The notes under the pieces were generated by a model. The model had not been told where the DNA came from. It saw nothing but the letters and a program-made list of their open reading frames with translations, and ran no database searches. The position numbers and the translations under genes are program-made. A stretch of DNA of 43,852 nt from Candidatus Dorea intestinavium (GTDB taxonomy: Bacteria > Bacillota > Clostridia > Lachnospirales > Lachnospiraceae). Shown piece after piece: positions 34,156-43,448 of the stretch; positions within the stretch are counted from its first letter, which is position 1, and every line of letters starts with the position of its first letter. The stretch lies in contig DXHJ01000106.1 of NCBI GenBank assembly GCA_019113475.1, forward strand, positions 1-43,852. The letters run 5' to 3'.

Positions 34156-35483
34156 TGAAAAAAGCCATTATTATTTTTACTAGGATACCAGCAGAAGGAA
34201 AAACAAAAACTCGGCTTATGCCGAGTTTTTCTCCTAAAGAATGTAAAGACTTTCATATCGCTACTTTAAGGGACCTCTATGATGTTTGTGCCTCTTGCAA
34301 AAAAGACATTATTCTTAGTTACCTAGCAGATGGTGATTTTGCCTCTTTTAAAGCTTTGTTCCCAGCAAATGTAAGATTTATCCCCCAAAGAGGAACTAAT
34401 CTTGGTGAACGTATGTACTATGCTTTACTTGATGCTTTACAAGTCTATGATTGTTGCCTTCTTTTAGGAACCGATGTGCCAGAAGTTAGTAAAAAAGATT
34501 TAAAGCAAGCCTTTTCTTTTTTAAAAAATAAAGACGTTGTTCTCGGTCCCACTTTTGATGGGGGGTATTTTTTAGTTGGCATGAAAAAGCCTATTAAAGA
34601 ACTTTTTAAAGATAAAACTTATAGCCATAGTGAAGTGTTTAAAGAAGCTTATGACTCTGTCACTCCTAATTATTCGGTAGGAATTTTAACAAAAAAGCAT
34701 GATATGGATACGCTGGCAGATATCAAAAGTTACAGAAAACGTTTACAAACAGCTTCTTCTAAACATTATACTTTTACTCGAACACAAAAATTCCTAATAA
34801 AAAAAGAGCTGATTTCCATTATTATCCCCATTTATAATGAAGAAAAAACTATTAAGGACTTACAAAAACAATTGTGGCCGCTTAGAAAAGAATGTGAGAT
34901 CATCTTTGTTGATGGCGGCTCAACTGATTTAACTAAAGAATTAATTTATCCCGATTTCACTTTACTTTTCTCCGGTAAAGGAAGGGCTAATCAAATGAAT
35001 GCTGGCGCCAAAATAAGTCATGGTAGCATCTTATTTTTTCTTCATAGTGATAGTTTTTTGCCTGCTAACTTTTTAACTGAAATTAGAAAAGTTATGATTG
35101 GTCATTCCTTTGGTGGCTTTGGTATTTCTTTTCTCTCTAAGAGCCCTTTAATGCGCATCAATGAGCATTTATCTAATAGACGAATGAAAAGAGGAATTAT
35201 CTTTGGCGATCAAGGGATTTTTATTGACCGTACTCTTTTCTTTAAGATTGGCTTGTATCCTAATATTCCCATTATGGAGGATTACCAGTTATCTCTAACC
35301 TTAAAAAGCCTAGGAATTCGTCCCGGATTTGCCACTAAAACAATTGCAACTTCCGCTAGACGTTATCCCCAAGGCTTTTTAAAGAAACTTTTATTAATGG
35401 CTCAGATGGCAAGACTTCGTTCCGCTTATCGAAACGGAGTTGCCCCCGATTTAATTGCTAAAAAGTATAAAGACATCCGTTAA
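34155..35483 (+). CDS. Fusion of rSAM/selenodomain-associated transferase 1 (TIGR04282-like) and transferase 2 glycosyltransferase (TIGR04283-like)
   Basis: N-half IIIFTRIPAEGKTKTRLMP...LLLGTDVPEV...LGPTFDGGYFLVG; C-half ISIIIPIYNEEKTIKDL...EIIFVDGGSTDLT...GRANQMNAGAKISHGSILFFLHSDSFLP...IFGDQGIFIDRTLFFKIGLYPNIPIMEDYQLSLTLK. Confidence 0.93.
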   Translation: MKKAIIIFTRIPAEGKTKTRLMPSFSPKECKDFHIATLRDLYDVCASCKKDIILSYLADGDFASFKALFPANVRFIPQRGTNLGERMYYALLDALQVYDCCLLLGTDVPEVSKKDLKQAFSFLKNKDVVLGPTFDGGYFLVGMKKPIKELFKDKTYSHSEVFKEAYDSVTPNYSVGILTKKHDMDTLADIKSYRKRLQTASSKHYTFTRTQKFLIKKELISIIIPIYNEEKTIKDLQKQLWPLRKECEIIFVDGGSTDLTKELIYPDFTLLFSGKGRANQMNAGAKISHGSILFFLHSDSFLPANFLTEIRKVMIGHSFGGFGISFLSKSPLMRINEHLSNRRMKRGIIFGDQGIFIDRTLFFKIGLYPNIPIMEDYQLSLTLKSLGIRPGFATKTIATSARRYPQGFLKKLLLMAQMARLRSAYRNGVAPDLIAKKYKDIR

Positions 35484-35487
35484 TGTT

Positions 35488-36213
35488 TTATTGTTCCTTC
35501 TTTTTTTTATCACGGTCTTGATAAATTTTTCGTAAAAGAAAGACAAAGGCTGATAGCGCAAAAAGAATAAAGAGACCTGTTACCAACATTTTTGCTCCAC
35601 CAGTGAGCATGCCACCTACATAGGAATAAATAATCGTTGCTGGTAGCTGGCCAATTCCTGTAGCAATAAAAAACTGGAGAAAAGACATACCCGTAAGCCC
35701 TGCCGCGTAACTTACTATATCAAAGGAGACAAAGGGTAGAAGCCTGGCAATTAGAATGCTTTGCTTACCGTATTTGTTAAAAAACTTATCGATACTTTCT
35801 AAGGCTCCTTTACTTGTTAGCTTGATTACAACGTCACGACCTAGTACTCTGGCAATAAAAAAGCAAAGCGCTGCTCCGGCCATAGCACTACTCCAGGATA
35901 AAATTGCTCCTTGCCACCAACCAAATAGATTAGCATTGGCAAAAGTCAAAAGGAAAGCGGGTAGAGGTGCCACGACAGATTGTAAAATCATCAATAAAAA
36001 GGAGATCGCTGCCGCATAAGCCCCATAGGAAGCCACAAAATTTTTAATAACCTCAAAGTCACCGGTTGCAAACATAGCAAATATTTTATTTGCTTCCTTT
36101 TTTACAGAAGGGACTAAAAAATAGCTTAAAATAGACGCTAAAATAAGTAGGATTACCATAATACGTAGGGTCCATTTTCCTTTTTTAACAGTTTCCTTAT
36201 TCGTTTCTTTCAT
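35488..36213 (-). CDS. TVP38/TMEM64 (VTT) membrane protein, second paralogue
   Basis: PLPAFLLTFANANLFGWWQGAILSWSSAMAGAALCFFIARVLGRD; LPFVSFDIVSYAAGLTGMSFLQFFIATGIGQLPATIIYSYVGG. Confidence 0.9.
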   Translation of the reverse strand: MKETNKETVKKGKWTLRIMVILLILASILSYFLVPSVKKEANKIFAMFATGDFEVIKNFVASYGAYAAAISFLLMILQSVVAPLPAFLLTFANANLFGWWQGAILSWSSAMAGAALCFFIARVLGRDVVIKLTSKGALESIDKFFNKYGKQSILIARLLPFVSFDIVSYAAGLTGMSFLQFFIATGIGQLPATIIYSYVGGMLTGGAKMLVTGLFILFALSAFVFLLRKIYQDRDKKKKEQ

Positions 36214-36360
36214 TTCCTTTATCTCCTTTTTTTACTAAAGCTCATACCTAGTATATTTTAACTGACTCGCTTCGTCTAATCGGTATTTTGAATATCTTGC
36301 TTTTATTAATAGATTTCTTAAATAAAACTTACCAAATAATATCTTATGGAGGAATTTCTT

Positions 36361-37374
36361 ATGACAATTGACCCTTTAATTACCCGCTACTTAGAAAGTG
36401 ACTTCTTTAAAAGCAGGCTAAAAATCCCCACTAAAGCTAATGTCTCTTGGGACTTCCTCGCTCAAGGAGAATACAACCTAAATGTGGTTTTTCTTCATCC
36501 TGTTACGAAAAAGAACTATGTCTTACGCATGAATTTTGGTAGTCAAATGGATTTAGAAAGCCAACTTCGTTATGAAGCAAATGCGCTTAAACTACTAGCT
36601 AAAACGAAAAGGACCCCGCTTCTCTATCTGCTTGATGATAGCAAAAAAGTTATCGAAACAGATGTTTTAATTATGGAATATCTGCCGGGAGAACCTTTAA
36701 ATTACCACACAGACATTCCTTTAGCCATGGAGATATTAGCCGATATCCATAGCTTAAAATTACCCCAAAATCATGGCCTTGTTACACCGTCTTCACCCGT
36801 TGAAGCAATCCTTTTAGAGTGTCGTAAAATGTTTTCTCACTACGAGACTTCTTCTCTAGCAAAGCCGCAAGTAGTGACAAGGGTAAAGCAAATGCTGAAT
36901 CATTTGACAAAAAAAAGTAAAAGTCTATCAATAACTTCTACTCCCTATCGTTGCCTTATTAATACTGAATTAAATAATACTAATTTTCTAATTAACGGAG
37001 CAGGCAAAGAAAACTATCTAATTGACTGGGAAAAACCTATTTATGCTTCTCCCGCTCAAGACCTTGGTCATTTTTTTGCCCCTACAACCACTTTTTGGAA
37101 AACTGATGTGTTTTTAAGTCCTAAAGAGATTAATAAGAATATTGATTACTATATTGCAAGGGTTGACAATCGTTTTCCCACTTCTTCTTTAAAAGAAGAA
37201 ATCAATACATATTTAGAAGTCACCTGTTTAAGAGGCATTACTTGGTGTGCTATGGCTTTTGTTGATTACAATAGTGGTGAAAAAAAACTGACCAACGAAT
37301 CAACCAGATTAAAACTGGGTCAATACATTAGTCAGCAATTCTTAGATAAAATTGAAACTTCTTATTTAGTTTAG
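36361..37374 (+). CDS. Aminoglycoside/choline-kinase-type phosphotransferase family protein
   Basis: QGEYNLNVVFLHPVTKKNYVLRMNFGSQ; LIMEYLPGEPLN; YLIDWEKPIYASPAQDLGHFFAPTT. Track start 36346 overlaps the SD; ATG at 36361 follows GGAGG. Confidence 0.82.
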   Translation: MTIDPLITRYLESDFFKSRLKIPTKANVSWDFLAQGEYNLNVVFLHPVTKKNYVLRMNFGSQMDLESQLRYEANALKLLAKTKRTPLLYLLDDSKKVIETDVLIMEYLPGEPLNYHTDIPLAMEILADIHSLKLPQNHGLVTPSSPVEAILLECRKMFSHYETSSLAKPQVVTRVKQMLNHLTKKSKSLSITSTPYRCLINTELNNTNFLINGAGKENYLIDWEKPIYASPAQDLGHFFAPTTTFWKTDVFLSPKEINKNIDYYIARVDNRFPTSSLKEEINTYLEVTCLRGITWCAMAFVDYNSGEKKLTNESTRLKLGQYISQQFLDKIETSYLV

Positions 37375-37380
37375 CTGCGC

Positions 37381-38238
37381 TTACTTTTCAAAAGCTGCCT
37401 TTGCATCTGCACCTTTGGCACCATCTTTAATAATGAAAAGTTGATCCGCTTTAAATCCAGCATCTTGTAACAGAGATACTCCTGTTTTTGCACATTTGTT
37501 ACCACTGTAACACATGAAATAGACAGGTTTTGCTGGATCAAGATCATTAGACATTTCTACAAGTGACTTTTGAAGTTTTACATCTTCAACATCAGTAAGG
37601 TCGGAATGAAGAGAACCTGCAAGGTGACCTGCCTCAAAGTTTTCATCATCACGAACGTCAATGATTTGCGCATCTTTGTCAGCGATTACATCTTTTGCTT
37701 CGGCATATTGCCAGTCAATGTTTTCATCAACACGACTTGTTGTAAGTGCATTTTTCATCTTTGCAAGTGCTTTAGCGCCACCTTCAACGGTATAGATTAA
37801 ATCTTTATCAATGCCAGCATCTTCTAAAACGCCTGTAGCTTTTTGTGCTCCACGTTGTCCGCTATTGCAAACAATATAAATTTCTTTACCATCCATTAGC
37901 TTATCTTTAGCATAAGTTGTCATTTTTTCAACTAATGATTCGTCTTCTAATGGGAAGATTGGGCACCATTGTGAATTAATAAGTCTGCCTTCTACATAGT
38001 TATCCCATTCTCTTACGTCAAGAATATGAGTCTCGCCAGCTTTAGCTGCTTTTAGTGCCTCGTCGGCAGAAACATATTGCCATTCGCTTTCTTCTTTCGC
38101 ATCGTCCGTTTTAGCACTTTCTTCGGTTTTCGTATCTTCTGTTTTTGCTTCCTCTTTACTACCACATCCCATAGCCAGTGTACCAGCTAAAAGAATTGTC
38201 GCACCTAATAATACTATTTTTCTTTTCACTTTCTTCAT
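37381..38238 (-). CDS. Lipoprotein with two rhodanese domains
   Basis: Lipobox LAMGCG; domain 1 THILDVREWDNYVEGRL...YIVCNSGQRG; domain 2 AQIIDVRDDENFEAGHLAGS...YFMCYSGNKC. Confidence 0.92.
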   Translation of the reverse strand: MKKVKRKIVLLGATILLAGTLAMGCGSKEEAKTEDTKTEESAKTDDAKEESEWQYVSADEALKAAKAGETHILDVREWDNYVEGRLINSQWCPIFPLEDESLVEKMTTYAKDKLMDGKEIYIVCNSGQRGAQKATGVLEDAGIDKDLIYTVEGGAKALAKMKNALTTSRVDENIDWQYAEAKDVIADKDAQIIDVRDDENFEAGHLAGSLHSDLTDVEDVKLQKSLVEMSNDLDPAKPVYFMCYSGNKCAKTGVSLLQDAGFKADQLFIIKDGAKGADAKAAFEK

Positions 38239-38362
38239 CCTCCTTATTATCGGGCTTTAGCCACTCCCTAGGTATTATAGTAAGTACTTACTTTAACCGC
38301 AAGTAGCTTAAAGAAAGTGATAATCGTTATTTTTGATAAGTAAATATTTTAATAGTTCATTT

Positions 38363-39538
38363 CTATAACTGTTTTTCATCTTTACGGATAATAACATTTG
38401 CTACCATAAATAACATGTTAATAGCAATGGCAATAATAATAACCGCCATACCACCTTTAATGCCGGTATGCTTTGCCACGGTTCCGACAATACTTGGCAT
38501 AATAATTGCCCCAAAGCTGCCAATGGTAAGAAGCATTCCTAGGCAAGTTGGGTATTCTTTGACAACGTCGCCAATGCTGGCAATCGTAGTAGCATAGATT
38601 CCGGCCATGAAAAGGCCTACCCCGACAACACCAATAGAAGTAATCACCGAATGGTGAACAAATAATAAAATTAAAGCAAAGATTACGTAACCAATACTAG
38701 TACCTAATAATAAATATTGCTTTTTAATTTTTGTCGAAACAAAAGCGGTTAGTAGTCTACCAATTAAAATAACCAGCCACAAGACACTAGTCATTACTTG
38801 GGAAAACTGGCTACTTAAGATGCCTGAATCTTGTAAATAGGTAACAAGCCAACCATTAATGGATTGCTCTGCACAAAGGTAAAAGAAAATAATTCCAGTT
38901 GCGACAATAAAATATTTATTCTTTAAAAAGGACCAATCAGTTTTTGATCCATCTTTTGCTGCTGGATAGTTATTTGGCACATTCATAAAGAAAACAATCA
39001 GTAAGGATGTTAAAATCAAGGCTGCTTCAGTCAACGCCATGTACATCCAGTTGTGAGGATTGTTCTTGGTGAAAATAAGCACTAAAAAGGGTGCTAGAAA
39101 TGCGCCAATAGAAAAAACTGCATGTAATAAATTTAGCGCCCAAGCTTTACCTGTTGCTACTTCATTGACAACCGAGTTGTTAAAGTTACTAACTGCTCCA
39201 CGGTTTACGCCGGTAAAGAAAAAGGCTAGGATTAGTAAAGCTGGATTTGACGTTCTGGTCATTAAAACAAACGCAATAACACCAAAAGTACCTAAAAATA
39301 TCAATGTATTCTTTCTACCAAATTTAATCGGTAAAATACCGCCTAAAAAACTAGATACTAAATTACCAATGGCGTGAGCAGAAACAAGAAAACCACCGAT
39401 TTGATAATCTAAACCATAGGTATCACGAATAAAGGGTAGAAGTGAACCGATTAAAAGCGTTAGTATCCCATTGACAAAAAAGATATAATAACACCGAACA
39501 AAGATCCCTCTTGTTTCTTTAGTTGTCATCGTGCTCAA
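38363..39538 (-). CDS. MFS transporter
   Basis: 12-TM protein; GGILPIKFGRKNTLIFLG; overlaps HIT gene by 20 nt. Confidence 0.88.
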   Translation of the reverse strand: MSTMTTKETRGIFVRCYYIFFVNGILTLLIGSLLPFIRDTYGLDYQIGGFLVSAHAIGNLVSSFLGGILPIKFGRKNTLIFLGTFGVIAFVLMTRTSNPALLILAFFFTGVNRGAVSNFNNSVVNEVATGKAWALNLLHAVFSIGAFLAPFLVLIFTKNNPHNWMYMALTEAALILTSLLIVFFMNVPNNYPAAKDGSKTDWSFLKNKYFIVATGIIFFYLCAEQSINGWLVTYLQDSGILSSQFSQVMTSVLWLVILIGRLLTAFVSTKIKKQYLLLGTSIGYVIFALILLFVHHSVITSIGVVGVGLFMAGIYATTIASIGDVVKEYPTCLGMLLTIGSFGAIIMPSIVGTVAKHTGIKGGMAVIIIAIAINMLFMVANVIIRKDEKQL

Positions 39539-39959
39539 CCTCCGCTTTTATCTTTTGAATCATCTCTTGATATTCTTCATCGGTAAGATATTTTTTATCA
39601 GGATTCATTAAAAAGGTACCACCCCATTCATCTTCTCCCGCATATTTTGGTACCAAATGAAAATGTAAATGACTTCCTGTATCACCATAAGCTCCATAAT
39701 TTAACTTATCGGGCTGAAATACCTTATGAATAGCTTTTGCTGCCTTATTTACATCTTCAAAGAAATCCCTACGTTCCTCTTCTGATAAGTCCACCATTTC
39801 TCCTACATGACGGTTAAATGCCACAATACAACGTCCTGGTTTGCTTTGTTCCTTAAAAAGAATTAAGCTACTAACTTTAAGTTCACAAATAGGAATACCA
39901 AACTTAGCAAGTGCTTCTCCTCCTACACAATAACCACAATTTTGATCGATCATTTTCAT
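39519..39959 (-). CDS. HIT family protein
   Basis: HLHFHLVPKY (HxHxH triad) with CGYC N-terminus. Confidence 0.93.
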   Translation of the reverse strand: MKMIDQNCGYCVGGEALAKFGIPICELKVSSLILFKEQSKPGRCIVAFNRHVGEMVDLSEEERRDFFEDVNKAAKAIHKVFQPDKLNYGAYGDTGSHLHFHLVPKYAGEDEWGGTFLMNPDKKYLTDEEYQEMIQKIKAEVEHDDN

Positions 39960-40163
39960 ATCCTCCTTCTAGTCTACCTCTTTAAGTACACTTTTCCTCA
40001 TTTATTTCCGACACTTATCGCATCTTACAATTAAAATACTAGTCTTAATACTCGGTAATTGTAACCGCATTTTCTTCATATTAATAGGACTTTCTTACTT
40101 TTCTCCAAATTAAAAGAGAATCTTGCTTAATAACCGGAAAATTCCTTCAATAAGATCAGTTTT

Positions 40164-41249
40164 CTAGTTATCAAAAGGAAATTTAATCACCTGATTTGTC
40201 TTCGTTGCTTGATAAATAGCCGTGAATAATTCTACTGATTTTCTTCCTTCTTTGGCATCAACAAAAGGCTTTTTCTGCGTTAAAATTCCGGTTATAAAAT
40301 CTTCTATTTGTTTCTTGTGATAATAACTGGTAGCATCAACACTGGCAAAAAAGTCGTTATCTTCTTTTTTCCACTTTTCACTATTTTTTTCTTCCCCAGG
40401 AATCGTCCATAAATCATTATAAGGGGCTTCTTCAATAGTCGATTTACCAGGCAAAAACATTGCACCACCATCAGTTTGTACTCCCACTCCAGCGCCATTA
40501 CTACCAAAAATATGGACTTTGCCATAAAGTGCGGGATTTTGACTATTGGAGACCACAATATTACCAATTCCGCCATTTTTAAAACGAATAACGGCAGCCG
40601 CTGTATCTTCAACTTCTAAATAGTCGTGATTGATATTACTACAAAGGCCATAAACTTCATCTACTTCGCCCATGTACCACTGCAATAAATCAAGTTGATG
40701 AAGTGCTTGATTAATCAAAACACCGCCTCCTTCCCCTTTTAGGGTTCCGCGCCAAGGATCACTATCATAATAATCCCGGTCTCGCCACCCGAGCATAGTC
40801 ACAAGTCCTAGCGAAGGAGTCCCTATTTTTCCTTCTTCAATGGCTTTTTTTATTCTTTGACTGGGCTTGTAATAACGCCTTTGAACAATCATCCCTATTT
40901 GCACCTTATTTCTTTTTCCAGCTTCTATAATTTGATCACAATCTTGAAGCGAGGAAGCAAGGGGTTTTTCGATGATTACGTTACAGCCACAATCTGCTGC
41001 CCAAACGGCCGCCTTGGCATGAAGAGGATGAGGTGTACACACACTGACTACATCTAAATCGCATTCTTCAATCATTTGTTTTACATCCGTATAAGCTTTG
41101 ACCTGATATTTATCGGCAAAATTCTTTGTTTTTCCTAGCTCTCTACCACACACTGCGACAAACTGTGACTGCTCTATCTCTCTATAAGCCTTAGCATGAA
41201 AGTCTCCTATTTTCCCACAGCCTATAATTCCTGTTCTTAACCGTTTCAT
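40164..41249 (-). CDS. Gfo/Idh/MocA family oxidoreductase
   Basis: RTGIIGCGKIGDFHAKAYREI; VCTPHPLHAKAAVWAADCGCNVIIEKPLASSLQD; GGVLINQALHQLDLLQW. Confidence 0.94.
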   Translation of the reverse strand: MKRLRTGIIGCGKIGDFHAKAYREIEQSQFVAVCGRELGKTKNFADKYQVKAYTDVKQMIEECDLDVVSVCTPHPLHAKAAVWAADCGCNVIIEKPLASSLQDCDQIIEAGKRNKVQIGMIVQRRYYKPSQRIKKAIEEGKIGTPSLGLVTMLGWRDRDYYDSDPWRGTLKGEGGGVLINQALHQLDLLQWYMGEVDEVYGLCSNINHDYLEVEDTAAAVIRFKNGGIGNIVVSNSQNPALYGKVHIFGSNGAGVGVQTDGGAMFLPGKSTIEEAPYNDLWTIPGEEKNSEKWKKEDNDFFASVDATSYYHKKQIEDFITGILTQKKPFVDAKEGRKSVELFTAIYQATKTNQVIKFPFDN

Positions 41250-41272
41250 TGCTTAATCCTCATTTTTTCCTT

Positions 41273-42160
41273 TTAATAATAGATTGGTACTAGGTATACT
41301 CCTTGTACTGGTACCATACTATAGCGTTTTGTCATGGGAAAGATCTGATAAAGAGCATTGTTGATTTTTAGAACCGCCATCTCTCCCTTTTTCATTTCTT
41401 CCACTTGCTGACCCATCTCTTTGAGAAAGTTTATTGTTTGTTCTCTTCGATTCATAACAGTCGTATTTAAAACAACCATATCGATGAAAATAGCTTTCCT
41501 TCTTTCTAAATAAGGAAAGGCCAGATTAATTCCCTGTAAAAAAGGGTTCTTAAATAAATTGCTTTTAGCTTTTAGAAAATTACTAGAAAGGCTTTCTAAG
41601 CTACTGTGAAACTGCGCTTCCCACACTAGTTTATAAAGCTCATTTTGTAGGGTTAATGCCAACATTTTTTCTTGTACTTTTTCTTGTTCTAAAGCAGAAA
41701 ATAATTCATGGAGACAGCCACTTTCTCTTAGAAGCCACAATAAAAGGATCGTTTTTTCCTGTGGTTCCTGCTCTTCTAGTAGTTCTTTTCTAAGTCCCTC
41801 TTTACTAGTAACATAAGTCTCTTTTTCACTTCTATAGGCCTTTAATTCCAGTCCTGCTGTATAATAATTAATGTCACAGCCCAAGATATCTGGTACTTCT
41901 TCCAGCAAATCTTCTTCCTTTAGAAATAATACTATTTCATTTTCCAATTTTTTTGCTTCTCTTTTCTTTAACCCTTTCGCCGTGAAAACGGCTTCTTCTA
42001 CTTTTTCTTTTTCTAATCCTGCTTCTAAAACAAGAGCTGCTGCCACTGCTCTAAGAACTGCGCTTTTAGCCAGTGAATCGTGAAGACTATCCTGACCATC
42101 TAAAGCGAGAATTGCATATTGTCTAGATAACGTTAGTTCCTCCATATCATTCCTCCCCAA
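41273..42160 (-). CDS. Conserved hypothetical protein (possibly GPP34-like, weak)
   Basis: Long ORF with SD GGGGAGG before ATG at 42145; N-terminus LSRQYAILALDGQDSLHDSLAKSAVLRAVAAALVLE only loosely resembles GPP34. Confidence 0.6.
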   Translation of the reverse strand: MGRNDMEELTLSRQYAILALDGQDSLHDSLAKSAVLRAVAAALVLEAGLEKEKVEEAVFTAKGLKKREAKKLENEIVLFLKEEDLLEEVPDILGCDINYYTAGLELKAYRSEKETYVTSKEGLRKELLEEQEPQEKTILLLWLLRESGCLHELFSALEQEKVQEKMLALTLQNELYKLVWEAQFHSSLESLSSNFLKAKSNLFKNPFLQGINLAFPYLERRKAIFIDMVVLNTTVMNRREQTINFLKEMGQQVEEMKKGEMAVLKINNALYQIFPMTKRYSMVPVQGVYLVPIYY

Positions 42161-42230
42161 GTAGCATTCCTTTTACTACTTGTACTTATGATTTAACGTA
42201 TCTCTTTACCAGTCTTTTGTCAACGAAAAA

Positions 42231-42252
42231 GACGCCATCAAATGATGGCATC
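42231..42252 (-). terminator. Terminator after the ferredoxin-rubrerythrin gene
   Basis: Minus strand GATGCCATCA-TT-TGATGGCGTC followed by TTTTTC. Confidence 0.8.
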
Positions 42253-42272
42253 TCTTTTCTTAATTATTCTAA

Positions 42273-43448
42273 CTAATAATTTTCCGTATTAATCTCAAAA
42301 TAAGCCTTAGGATAAGCGCAAACGGGACATATTTCCGGAGCACAGGTACCAACTACAATATGACCACATCTACGGCATTCCCAAACTTTCACTTCACTTC
42401 TGGCAAAAACTTTGGCCATTTCCACATTTTTTAATAGGGCCCGATAACGTTCTTCGTGATGTTTTTCGATGGCAGCTACCATTCTAAACTTCGCTGCTAA
42501 AATCGGAAAGCCCTCTTCTTCAGCCGTTTTAGCAAAGCCATCATACATATCTGTCCACTCATAGTTTTCTCCCTCAGCAGCTGCTTCTAGGTTTTCTGCC
42601 GTATTTCCAATTCCAGACATTTCTTTGAACCACATTTTGGCATGTTCTTTTTCATTATCTGCTGTTTTAAGGAAGAGAGCGGCAATCTGTTCCATCCCCT
42701 CCTCTTTGGCTTTTGAAGCAAAATAAGTGTACTTATTTCTTGCCTGTGATTCGCCAGCAAAGGCTGCTTCTAAATTTTTTTCTGTCTGAGTCCCGGCGTA
42801 TTTGTTCTTGCTATTTTCATTTATTTCTTCCAGGTTTTCACCTTTTGCCTTGCAGACTGGGCAAATAGGCTCTACTCCTTCTGCTACTTCAAAAACGGCA
42901 TTACAAATTTTACATTTGAATTTTTTCATTGTCGCTTTCTCCTTTGGCGGGTTTTCGTTACAAGGTATTAACTCTAAAAGTCTTTTTGCTACTTCCAGGG
43001 GAAAATCTTCAGTTGGTGGATGAGCAATCAGCTCTTTTAATAGGTTCCTTGCATTTGCACTTTGCGGCAACATAAAACCTGCTTCACGCAGTAAATCTTC
43101 GGCATTTAATCTAGCTGATTTTGCAAAAGCTCGCATAAGACGATTGAGTCCTTCGTTTTCTGTTTTCTTAGCTAGTGCTTGCGCAATGTTTTCTTGTTTT
43201 ATTTTGCTTTTAGCTAATGCATTTAATGCAGCTATTACTTCTTCATCCTTTTTTTGTTGTGGTGGCATTTCTACCGGTATTAAAGAAATAGCTTTGCTAG
43301 GACAGGCCTCGGCACAAACTCCACAGCCAATGCATTTATTAACATCGATAATACTGTTTTCTGTATCCGTGGCATTCGTAGGACAAACGTAAAGGCAAAG
43401 GCAATCTTTTGTACACAGTCTTATATTTCTAACAGCAACTTTTTTCAT
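42273..43448 (-). CDS. Ferredoxin + helical linker + rubredoxin-like + rubrerythrin + rubredoxin fusion protein
   Basis: [12 protein letters not shown] and [63 protein letters not shown]...EKEHAKMWF...[38 protein letters not shown]. Confidence 0.93.
   Translation of the reverse strand: MKKVAVRNIRLCTKDCLCLYVCPTNATDTENSIIDVNKCIGCGVCAEACPSKAISLIPVEMPPQQKKDEEVIAALNALAKSKIKQENIAQALAKKTENEGLNRLMRAFAKSARLNAEDLLREAGFMLPQSANARNLLKELIAHPPTEDFPLEVAKRLLELIPCNENPPKEKATMKKFKCKICNAVFEVAEGVEPICPVCKAKGENLEEINENSKNKYAGTQTEKNLEAAFAGESQARNKYTYFASKAKEEGMEQIAALFLKTADNEKEHAKMWFKEMSGIGNTAENLEAAAEGENYEWTDMYDGFAKTAEEEGFPILAAKFRMVAAIEKHHEERYRALLKNVEMAKVFARSEVKVWECRRCGHIVVGTCAPEICPVCAYPKAYFEINTENY

Noticed and set aside
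40304-40612. 102-aa minus-strand ORF
   Set aside because: Alternative frame inside the Gfo/Idh/MocA gene; composition not protein-like.
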